Assembly (NCBI GenBank): GCA_028709805.1 | Contig: JAQUTL010000015.1 | Coordinates: 1-57,126 of the forward strand | Length of the DNA stretch: 57,126 bases | Origin: Victivallaceae bacterium | GTDB lineage: Bacteria; Verrucomicrobiota; Lentisphaeria; Victivallales; Victivallaceae | Reading direction: 5' to 3' | Shown: one piece after another, positions 37,084-44,403 of the stretch | Layout: each line of letters opens with the position of its first letter | Numbering within the stretch: the first letter of the stretch is position 1 | Made by a program: the position numbers and the translations under genes | Notes under the pieces: model-generated | What the model was told of the DNA's origin: nothing | The model's input: the letters and a program-made list of their open reading frames with translations, nothing else | Databases searched by the model: none

Positions 37084-39069
37084 TCAGTTTTCTTTTTCCA
37101 GCGGGCACGACTCGTGCGCTCCGGGAATATACCCGTGCACCGGACAGATGCTGAACGACGGCGTCAGCGTAAAGTACGGCAGCCGGTAGTTGGTGGCGAT
37201 CCGCTTGACCAGTTGCGCCACCAGATCGGGGGAATCTATCTTCTCGCCGATGAAAGCGTGGAAAACGGTTCCGCCGGTATAGAGACTCTGCAGCGGAGCC
37301 TGAAGATCAAGCGCCTCGAACAGGTCGTCGGTATAGCCGACCGGCAGCTGGGTGGAGTTGGTGTAATACGGGTCGGTGTCGCCGGCGCAGATGATATTGG
37401 GATACATCTTGCGGTCGATGCGGGCCAGACGGAAACTTGTCCCCTCCGCCGGAGTGGCCTCAAGGTTGTAGATATGTCCGGTGGCCTCCTGAAAATCCTG
37501 TATCTTCTTCTTCATAAACTCAAGCACGCGGACGGCGAACTCACGCCCCTCCTTGTCGCAGATCGAGCAGCCGAGGAAGTTCAGACACGCCTCGTTCATC
37601 CCAACCAGCCCGATGGTGCTGAAGTGATTCTTCAGCGTGCCGAGATAGGTCTTGGTATAGGGCAGCAAATCGCCGTCCAGATAGCGCTGCACAACCTTGC
37701 GCTTGATTTCAAGCGACTCGGTGGCCAGGCGCATCAGATTCTCCAGCCGTCCGAAGAAGTCTGCCTCGTCCTTGGCCAGATAGCCGAGCCGCGGCATATT
37801 GATGGTCACCACGCCGATGGAACCGGTCTGTTCTCCGGCGCCGAACAGTCCGCCGGTTTTCTTGCGCAGCTCGCGCACATCCATCTGCAAACGGCAGCAC
37901 ATGCTGCGCACGTCGCCGGGATGCAGATCGGAATTGATGAAGTTCTGGAAATACGGCAGACCGTATTTACCGGTGACGGAAAACAGCAGTTTGGCGTTGT
38001 CGCTGTCCCAGTTGAAATCCTTGGTCACGTTGTAGGTCGGGATCGGGAAAGTGAAGATGCGTCCGTCGCGGTCCCCTTCGCTCATGACCTCAAGGAAAGC
38101 GCGGTTGATCAGGTCCATTTCCGGCTGATAGTCGCCGTAGCAGGTGCCGGGCTGAAGTTCGCCGCCGATGATGACCTCCTGTTCGCGCTGGTCTTCCGGA
38201 ACCACCCAGTCCAGCGTCAGGTTGGTGAACGGCGTCTGTCCCCAGCGGCTGGCGATGTTGAGTCCGAACACAAACTGCTGAAGCTGCTGTTTGATCTCCG
38301 GATAGGTAAGGCCGTCCTTGCGGACGAACGGCGCAAGGAAGGTGTCGAAGCTGTTGAACGCCTGAGCGCCCGCCCATTCGGTCTGAAGCGTGGACAAAAA
38401 GTTGACGATCTGGGCGAGCGCGGTGTTGAAGTGGCGGGCCGGCGCCGCCGAAGCGCGGCCGCCGCGACCGCGGAATCCCTCGGTCAGCAGCTGGCGCAAA
38501 CTCCAGCCGGCGCAGTAACCGACGATGCCGCAGGAAAGGTCATGCAGATGGAAGTCGCCGTTGACGTGGGCGTCGGCAATTTCTTTTGGATAGATGTTGG
38601 CCAGGGTATAGTTGGCGATGACCGCGCCGGAGACGTGGTTGAGCAAACTGGCGTAGGAGTAGCCGGCGTTGGAGTTTTCATTCACGCGCCAGTCCTCGTG
38701 ATCGATATAACTTGAAACCAGTCCCTGCACGTCCATCATCAGCTGTTTGCCGCTGCGCACCTTCTCGCGCTGGGCGCGGTAAAGGATGTAAAGTTTTGCC
38801 GCCTTGCTGAGTCCGCGGCGGATGAACGCCGACTCCACCAGGTCCTGGATCAGTTCGATGTCCGGTATCTCGGAGGCTTCGGCGGTGTATCCTTTATTTA
38901 TAAGCAGCTCCACCACGTCCTTGCTGATATTTTCAGCCACGCGATCATTCTCGGTTCCGGCGGCTTTCAGGGCTTTTGCCGCTGCGAGTTTGATACGGTC
39001 GGGATCGAACGGCACGATACGGCCGTCGCGTTTTTTCACCCGTAGAGGGGTCTGGTCAGGGATGCTCAT
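37084..39069 (-). CDS. nrdD: Class III (anaerobic) ribonucleoside-triphosphate reductase, large part lacking its glycyl-radical tail
   Basis: The protein of 661 residues starts with an ATP-cone (RVKKRDGRIVPFDPDRIKLAAAKAL) and continues with the barrel: FHLHDLSCGIVGYCAGWSL with one active-site cysteine, GQTPFTNLTLDW, and the MCCRLQMDVREL region. It stops after FSICPVHGYIPGAHESCP followed by LEKEN, which is inside the C-terminal zinc motif. The RVCGY radical loop is absent and is supplied by the next gene. The start at 39069 (MSIPDQTPLRVKK) has GGAG 12 bases upstream. It makes deoxynucleotides without oxygen. Confidence 0.94.
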   Translation of the reverse strand: MSIPDQTPLRVKKRDGRIVPFDPDRIKLAAAKALKAAGTENDRVAENISKDVVELLINKGYTAEASEIPDIELIQDLVESAFIRRGLSKAAKLYILYRAQREKVRSGKQLMMDVQGLVSSYIDHEDWRVNENSNAGYSYASLLNHVSGAVIANYTLANIYPKEIADAHVNGDFHLHDLSCGIVGYCAGWSLRQLLTEGFRGRGGRASAAPARHFNTALAQIVNFLSTLQTEWAGAQAFNSFDTFLAPFVRKDGLTYPEIKQQLQQFVFGLNIASRWGQTPFTNLTLDWVVPEDQREQEVIIGGELQPGTCYGDYQPEMDLINRAFLEVMSEGDRDGRIFTFPIPTYNVTKDFNWDSDNAKLLFSVTGKYGLPYFQNFINSDLHPGDVRSMCCRLQMDVRELRKKTGGLFGAGEQTGSIGVVTINMPRLGYLAKDEADFFGRLENLMRLATESLEIKRKVVQRYLDGDLLPYTKTYLGTLKNHFSTIGLVGMNEACLNFLGCSICDKEGREFAVRVLEFMKKKIQDFQEATGHIYNLEATPAEGTSFRLARIDRKMYPNIICAGDTDPYYTNSTQLPVGYTDDLFEALDLQAPLQSLYTGGTVFHAFIGEKIDSPDLVAQLVKRIATNYRLPYFTLTPSFSICPVHGYIPGAHESCPLEKEN

Positions 39070-39121
39070 TTTCTTGCTTGCTCCAGGTTTTATATTAATT
39101 GTTCCCGTTTGATAACGGGAT

Positions 39122-39149
39122 ACTATACCACCGAATATAGGGCTGTCAA
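39122..39149 (-). promoter_or_regulatory. Strong sigma-70-type promoter of the nrdD operon
   Basis: On the minus strand TTGACA (perfect) and TATAGT are separated by 16 bases. It lies about 50 bases before the nrdD start and is associated with two NrdR-like boxes. Confidence 0.7.
39130..39145 (-). promoter_or_regulatory. Degenerate NrdR-like box within the nrdD promoter
   Basis: ACCGAATATAGGGCTG keeps 9 of 16 positions of the NrdR consensus, including the central AATATA. It lies between the -10 and -35 hexamers, 30 bases from the better box, close to the three-turn spacing of known NrdR box pairs. Confidence 0.4.
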
Positions 39150-39159
39150 CCCCTAAAAC

Positions 39160-39175
39160 ACACAATATATTGCGT
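39160..39175 (-). promoter_or_regulatory. NrdR box upstream of nrdD
   Basis: ACACAATATATTGCGT matches the NrdR operator consensus (ACACwATATATwGTGT) at all but one position and is nearly palindromic. It lies just upstream of the -35 hexamer. NrdR represses ribonucleotide reductase genes when dATP is plentiful. Confidence 0.75.
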
Positions 39176-39260
39176 TTTTTTGCATTTTTTCATAACTTGT
39201 TGACTGGCTGTGAAGAACGCAGCCGTGGCAACCGGACGGTTGGAATAATCACAGTTGACG

Positions 39261-40565
39261 CTAAGGTTTTGCGAGGATTTCATTCATGCGGTCGAGTTCC
39301 GCTGAAACGCCGGACGGCAATGCGGTTTCGTCGCGTTTCACCACGCTGAACCGCCACGGAAAACGCTGCTGCTCCGGAACGAGCGCGTTTTCCGCGTCGT
39401 CAAGCTCCCGCTCGATTGCAGCCAATAACGCGATTGCCGCCTCCGAACCGGACAGCGCTCCGGCCAGCTGAGCAGAACATTCGCCGCCGGGGATGTCGCC
39501 GACCCGGCCGATGGCTTTCAGCACTTTTTCCAAATCGCCGACCGTTACCGGTCCGGCTCCGGCGATAAGCTCCACCAGCGCGCGCTGTTTGTTGTTGAGC
39601 ACAATGCGGCATGAATCGACGCGCTGCTCAATCAACAGCGGCAGGTCGGCAAGATCGGCCTGTTTCGGCTCGTCGCTCTCTTCCTCATAATATACGCACT
39701 TGCGGATGTCGGCCAGCATGGAGGCCTGCTCGGCGGCGCAATACGGCACATACATGGAAAATACGCGGCGGCGGATCAGCCGCTCCAGTCTGGCGTCGGC
39801 CACGTCCGATTCGCTGACCGCGGCGACGGCGGCAGCCCCGACCAGCGGACCGAACGCGGCGTTGAACGCGCCGTCAAAGTCGCCGGTCGAGGCCAGCTCA
39901 CGCACCATCACCGCGACCGGATTGCGTTTTGGGGTCACTCCGGCAGTGAGAATATCGAGTCCGAGCCGCGCAGTCTCATCATAAAAAGCCCCCGGCGCGC
40001 CGTCATCACGGATGACTCCACCCTTCAAAGCGCGGCGCAAATTGAATTTGCCGCCGGAGGAAATGACCGAGCGGACACCGGGATATCTGGCGATATTGAG
40101 CAACACGGCGCGATGAGAGGCCGCGTATTCGGCTCCGGCGCAGATTCCGTCGGCGATAAAAGCCGGGAACACTCCGACTCCGCGTTCCGGCGGAATATTC
40201 AGGCGGGAAAGCAGAAAAACGGCGGCGAAAAAACGTGCGTCGGCGCGGTTGTCGGTGTAGCGGTCGAGATCGCCGCCGACCACGATGACCGCTGAATCAC
40301 CGAGCCGCAGCAGGTTGATATGTCCGGCCGGCTCCTCCTTGTCCACCTCAATGCGCACCCGGCCGTCATTGCCGGGTGCGGCGGATTTGACCGCGCGCGA
40401 TGCCTCTGCCTCAAGCTGCCCGATAAAATCCATAAAGCGGCGGTTTTCATCCACGCCCTTCCGGTAGTTGACCGGAGTTCCTCCGGCCGTGGACAATGTG
40501 CCGCCGTACAACAGCGACGCCGCCAGCGCCGCGAAAACCGACAGAATGAATCTTTTCATCCGCAA
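39261..40565 (-). CDS. Exported protein of unknown function
   Basis: The 434-residue protein begins with a signal peptide (KRFILSVFAALAASLLYGG) and then a mixed alpha/beta mature part with no family I recognise. Visible features are the RIEVDKEEPAGHINLLRLGDSAVIVVGG-type strands (about residues 70-97), ERGVGVFPAFIADGICAGAEYAASHR, and an acidic loop YYEEESDEPKQ. A TTG at 40565 fits the GGAGG ribosome site better (8 bases) than the ATG at 40559 (14 bases), so the start is uncertain. It is upstream of nrdD in the same direction but the nrd promoter separates them. Confidence 0.7.
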   Translation of the reverse strand: MRMKRFILSVFAALAASLLYGGTLSTAGGTPVNYRKGVDENRRFMDFIGQLEAEASRAVKSAAPGNDGRVRIEVDKEEPAGHINLLRLGDSAVIVVGGDLDRYTDNRADARFFAAVFLLSRLNIPPERGVGVFPAFIADGICAGAEYAASHRAVLLNIARYPGVRSVISSGGKFNLRRALKGGVIRDDGAPGAFYDETARLGLDILTAGVTPKRNPVAVMVRELASTGDFDGAFNAAFGPLVGAAAVAAVSESDVADARLERLIRRRVFSMYVPYCAAEQASMLADIRKCVYYEEESDEPKQADLADLPLLIEQRVDSCRIVLNNKQRALVELIAGAGPVTVGDLEKVLKAIGRVGDIPGGECSAQLAGALSGSEAAIALLAAIERELDDAENALVPEQQRFPWRFSVVKRDETALPSGVSAELDRMNEILAKP

Positions 40566-40710
40566 AAGCTTTTCCTCCGATAATCTTGGAAAGGTAATAT
40601 ACCATGACGCGGCGACTTGTCAAGATTCAACAATTTGTGATTTTATTTTTTCAAGACTGGAAAAAGCGTCTGTTAATGTTATCGTAATATAAAACGGAGA
40701 TCGCGATATA

Positions 40711-41565
40711 ATGAAAGAGAATGAAACAATGAGTTATCCGCTCGCGCTTACCGTTGCCGGCAGCGATTCCGGCGGCGGCGCGGGCATTCAGGCCGACCTG
40801 CGCACCTTCGCGGCGTTCGGCGTGTTCGGCGCCAGCGCCATCACCGCGGTGACGGCTCAGAACCCATACGAAGTCACCGCAATTGAGGGATTGAAGCCGG
40901 AGACGGTGGCGGCTCAGATTCGCGCGGTGACCTCGAAACTCGCAGTCGGCGGCATCAAGACCGGGATGATGTTCTCGGCAAATATCGTTGCCGCAGCAGC
41001 GCTTGAACTGGCAAAACGCAAAGCGCAGCTGGTGATCGACCCGGTAATGGTGGCGACCAGCGGAGCGGTTCTGCTCAAACCGGACGCGATTGCAAACATG
41101 AAGCAACTGCTGCTGCCGCTGGCGGACTGGATTACTCCGAACATCCCGGAGGCGGAACTGCTGCTCGGCCGCAAACTGACCGGAGCAAAGGAGTTCGCGG
41201 CGGCCGCCGCCGAACTGTCCGACCTTTATGGAGCGAACGTGATTGTCAAAACCGGCCACGCGCTGGGCGACGGCCGCGACGCGGTTGACTTTGTCGCGCT
41301 TGAAGACGGAGTTTACGAACTCGGCTCGCCGCGCATAGACATTGCCCAAAACTCAACCGCCCACGGCACCGGATGCACATTCTCGGCGGCTCTGGCGGCG
41401 GCTTTCGCGCTTGAGATGGAGCCGGAGGAGGCGCTGCGCGCCGCGAAGGGATTTGTGCTCGGTTCGCTGATCGAGGCGGTGGAGATCGGGTCAGGACTGC
41501 TCGGCATGTATCCGCCGCAGGAATCATACGAGAACAAGACATTTCTGCGCAGGAGAAAATCGTGA
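40711..41565 (+). CDS. thiD: Hydroxymethylpyrimidine/phosphomethylpyrimidine kinase
   Basis: The 284-residue ribokinase-fold enzyme phosphorylates HMP twice for thiamine synthesis. It contains ALTVAGSDSGGGAGIQADLRTF, AVTAQNPYEV, GGIKTGMMFS, VIDPVMVATSGA, ITPNIPEAELLLG and the C-terminal HGTGCTFSAALAAA with the catalytic cysteine/aspartate-region loop. It supplies the cofactor of transketolase, also in the window. It is the first gene of a chain of overlapping genes to 47643. Confidence 0.95.
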   Translation: MKENETMSYPLALTVAGSDSGGGAGIQADLRTFAAFGVFGASAITAVTAQNPYEVTAIEGLKPETVAAQIRAVTSKLAVGGIKTGMMFSANIVAAAALELAKRKAQLVIDPVMVATSGAVLLKPDAIANMKQLLLPLADWITPNIPEAELLLGRKLTGAKEFAAAAAELSDLYGANVIVKTGHALGDGRDAVDFVALEDGVYELGSPRIDIAQNSTAHGTGCTFSAALAAAFALEMEPEEALRAAKGFVLGSLIEAVEIGSGLLGMYPPQESYENKTFLRRRKS

Positions 41566-42572
41566 TACTGCGCCGGTTATCAGTTGTTCTTTTATTTTTT
41601 CTGCTGCTGGCGCCGCCGATGCATTCCGACGCAATGAGCATATATCAGGTAGCGTCAAAAATGCTGTACGGCCGCCGTTACGCGGCGCTGTCGTCGGTGG
41701 CAAAATACTTTTCCTGCCGGTGGAACGCCTCGAAAAGCGTACTGCGTCTGGTGGCTCAGAACGGCCGGACAATCGCGGCGTTTTCACCGGACAAGCGAAC
41801 CGCGGTAATCAACGGACTGCCGGTGGTGCTGAACTTCGCCCCCGGATGGCAGAACGGCGCCGGATACATCAGCTGGAGCGACTTTACCGGAACACTGCTG
41901 CCGCTGTTGAACCGCTCGTCGCTGAAAAAACACTCTCCGCTCAGAATCATAATCGACCCCGGACACGGCGGGTCCGACCCCGGAGCTTCCGGACGGCTCG
42001 GCCGGGAAAAGGCGCTGACCCTGCTGCTGGCCAAAGAATTGCGGGCGGAGTTGAGCGGCAGAACGGTGAAAATCGACGGTGAATCCGTTAAGTTCCAAAT
42101 TTTTATGACCAGAACTGGTGACGCCACGCTGAGTCTGGAAAACCGCGCCAGCTACTGCAACCGCCTGCGCGGACAGTTGTTTGTGTCGCTGCATGCGGAC
42201 TCCGCCTCCTCCGGCATCTCCGGCATCGGCACCTTCAGTCTGACGCCGCCCGGCGCGCCAAGCTACAATACCGGCAAGGTTGAAGGCGGCACGTCCGTCG
42301 GCCACTCATGGTGCAACAACAGCCTGTTTCTGGCGTCATGCATTCAGAAGAGTCTGGCGCTGAAAGTGCGCGAAACGCCCAACCGCGGTTTGAAGCGTGC
42401 GCGTTTTTCGGTTCTCCGCAACGTCAACTGTCCGGCCGTACTGATCGAGACCGGCTTCATATCCAACCGAACCGAGGAAAGGAACCTTAACTCTCCTGCC
42501 TACCGCCGCAAGATGGCCTCGGCCATCGCCGACGGCATTGTCGCATACTTTAATCAGGTGAACACAAAATGA
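41562..42572 (+). CDS. N-acetylmuramoyl-L-alanine amidase (Amidase_3), exported
   Basis: The protein of 336 residues starts at GTG 41562, overlapping the thiD stop as GTGA, with AGGAGA upstream. A signal peptide (LRRLSVVLLFFLLLAPP) is followed by an N-terminal domain of about 100 residues and the zinc amidase domain: RIIIDPGHGGSDPGA with a zinc histidine, FVSLHADSA with another, and VLIETGF with the catalytic glutamate. It cleaves the stem peptide from peptidoglycan. It is one of two tandem paralogs. Confidence 0.9.
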   Translation: MILRRLSVVLLFFLLLAPPMHSDAMSIYQVASKMLYGRRYAALSSVAKYFSCRWNASKSVLRLVAQNGRTIAAFSPDKRTAVINGLPVVLNFAPGWQNGAGYISWSDFTGTLLPLLNRSSLKKHSPLRIIIDPGHGGSDPGASGRLGREKALTLLLAKELRAELSGRTVKIDGESVKFQIFMTRTGDATLSLENRASYCNRLRGQLFVSLHADSASSGISGIGTFSLTPPGAPSYNTGKVEGGTSVGHSWCNNSLFLASCIQKSLALKVRETPNRGLKRARFSVLRNVNCPAVLIETGFISNRTEERNLNSPAYRRKMASAIADGIVAYFNQVNTK

Positions 42573-43540
42573 AAAAACTTTTTTTGCCGCTGCTCATGCT
42601 TCTGGCCGCCTGCCAACCGGAGATCATTAAAATCGACGGAACCAGTTATATAACCGGACGCGCAGTCGGCAAACGGCTGCATCTGGAATGTCTGGACAAG
42701 CCGTTCATGCTGGCCGGTCAGGAATATATCGTTTCCGCCGACCCGAACGAACGGTTCTTCCGACTCAACGGCGTAAAACTGTGGCTGGCATATCCTACCG
42801 TTGAATCGGAATACGGGCTGTGTTTTTCGGAATACGACTTCAACAACACGCTGCTGCCGCTGTTTGACGCCGCGCCGCTCACCCGGCGCAAAATCTCAAA
42901 AATCGTGATCGATCCCGGCCACGGCGGCGCCCACCCCGGCGCTCCCGGCAAGCTGGCGAAAGAGAAAGAGTTCAACCTTGCCATCGCCGGAAAACTGGCC
43001 GGACTGCTGCGCGATAACGGTTTTGAAGTCATCCTCACCAGAAACGGAGATGAGACGCTGGAGCTTCCGCCGCGCGCCGCCAAAGCCGCCGAATCGGAGG
43101 CCGACATTTTCGTGTCAATCCACTGCAATTCCGCGCCGAACCCGGACGCAAACGGCATTGAAACTTTTTCCATCACTCCGCGCGGCGCGGCGAACAGCAA
43201 TGACAACGCCGACCATTCGCTCAAGGTCCCGCCCGACGAAAACGCTTCAGGCTACCGCTTCACCGTTGATTCCTTCGCGCTCTCCAGCGCGATACAGCGG
43301 CGGCTGATCGAAAGCACCGGCGCATTCGACCGCGGCGCAAAGCGGGCGCGCTTCCATGTTCTGTACAACAACACCGTTCCGGCGGTTCTTGTGGAGTGCG
43401 GCTTCATGAGCCACAAGGCGGACGAGGACAAACTGGCGACGCCGGAATATCAGACGACGCTCACCCGGGCCATCGCCCGCGGAATCGCCGATTATGCGGA
43501 GCGCACCGCGCCGCCGGCTCCGGACAAGGTCGAAAAATGA
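42569..43540 (+). CDS. N-acetylmuramoyl-L-alanine amidase (Amidase_3), lipoprotein
   Basis: The 323-residue paralog of the preceding gene overlaps it as ATGA. Its signal peptide has a lipobox (LLMLLAAC), so it is probably anchored in the outer or inner membrane. The catalytic domain has KIVIDPGHGGAHPGAPG, FVSIHCNSAPN and VLVECGFMSH. Both domains, including the N-terminal part ending in TLLPLFDAAPL, match the first copy (GTLLPLLNRSSL), which shows gene duplication. Distinct anchoring suggests different subcellular sites. Confidence 0.9.
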   Translation: MKKLFLPLLMLLAACQPEIIKIDGTSYITGRAVGKRLHLECLDKPFMLAGQEYIVSADPNERFFRLNGVKLWLAYPTVESEYGLCFSEYDFNNTLLPLFDAAPLTRRKISKIVIDPGHGGAHPGAPGKLAKEKEFNLAIAGKLAGLLRDNGFEVILTRNGDETLELPPRAAKAAESEADIFVSIHCNSAPNPDANGIETFSITPRGAANSNDNADHSLKVPPDENASGYRFTVDSFALSSAIQRRLIESTGAFDRGAKRARFHVLYNNTVPAVLVECGFMSHKADEDKLATPEYQTTLTRAIARGIADYAERTAPPAPDKVEK

Positions 43541-44403
43541 GGTCAGCCGCCGATTTCCACACTCACAGTCTATGTTCTGACGGTGCGGTGCGTCCGGCCG
43601 AGATCGCCGCGCTGGCCGAAGCAAAACGTCTGGCCGCGGTGGCGTTGACCGACCATGACACGGTAAGCGGAATTCCGGAGTTTCTGGCCGAAGCACCGCG
43701 TTATCCGGAACTAAGGCTGATCCCCGGCGTCGAGCTGTCATCCCGCTTCAACAACCGGGAACTGCACATTGTCGGGCTGGAAATCGACGTCGAAAATCAG
43801 GAATTTCTCGACTTTCTCGAAAAAATGCGGCTGGAGCGTGTGGCGCGAGCCGAAAAAATGGCGCTGAAACTGGCGGCGCTCGGTCTGCCGCTGCCGGAGG
43901 AGGATTGGCGTCCGCTTGCCGTCATCGGCCGGATGCATTTTGCAAAGCTGCTCACCAAACACTATCCGGAAAAATTTCCGACGCCGGACACCGTGTTTGA
44001 GAGCCTGCTGCGCCGCAACCTTCCGGGATTCGTTCCCCGCGTTCTGCCGCATCCGGCGGAGGCGATCGCGCTGATACACCGGGCCGGCGGAGCGGCGGTA
44101 TGGGCGCATCCGGTTTTCGCCGCCGCCGGTGAACGGGCGTGGCTCAAGCGAGTGCTCAAACACCTGACGCCGGCCGGACTGGACGGCATAGAGGTTAACT
44201 ACGTCACCTTCACACCGGAGCAGACCGCGCTGGTGTCGGAAGCGGCGGAGCAATACAACCTCATGCGTTCCGGCGGCAGCGATTTTCACGGCGTCGGACT
44301 GCCGGTCTGCGAAGTCGGCACCGGACGCGGCAATCTCAACGTTCCCGCCGACATGCTGGCCGAACTGGATAAACGAACGGCGGCCATCCGGAACGCAAAA
44401 TGA
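43537..44403 (+). CDS. PHP-domain phosphoesterase (RNase AM / YciV-like)
   Basis: The 288-residue protein begins MRSAADFHTHSLCSDGAVRP, the first PHP metal motif, then AVALTDHDTVSGIPEF, IPGVELSSRFNNRELHIVG, AVWAHPVFAA and the last metal motif GGSDFHG. This order matches YciV/TrpH-type PHP proteins, which remove nucleotides from 5' ends of RNA or from 3',5'-bisphosphates. The ATG overlaps the previous stop as ATGA. The frame is open upstream to 43396 but that part overlaps the amidase gene. Confidence 0.88.
   Translation: MRSAADFHTHSLCSDGAVRPAEIAALAEAKRLAAVALTDHDTVSGIPEFLAEAPRYPELRLIPGVELSSRFNNRELHIVGLEIDVENQEFLDFLEKMRLERVARAEKMALKLAALGLPLPEEDWRPLAVIGRMHFAKLLTKHYPEKFPTPDTVFESLLRRNLPGFVPRVLPHPAEAIALIHRAGGAAVWAHPVFAAAGERAWLKRVLKHLTPAGLDGIEVNYVTFTPEQTALVSEAAEQYNLMRSGGSDFHGVGLPVCEVGTGRGNLNVPADMLAELDKRTAAIRNAK

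Noticed and set aside
37032..37086. Programmed frameshift joining nrdD to the glycyl-radical segment
   Set aside because: The two frames are separated by 52 bases with an in-frame TAA upstream of the small gene, no slippery site at the nrdD stop, and the small gene has its own Shine-Dalgarno sequence.
37066..38715. 549-codon plus frame opposite nrdD
   Set aside because: Shadow of the nrdD codons, without ribosome site or motifs.
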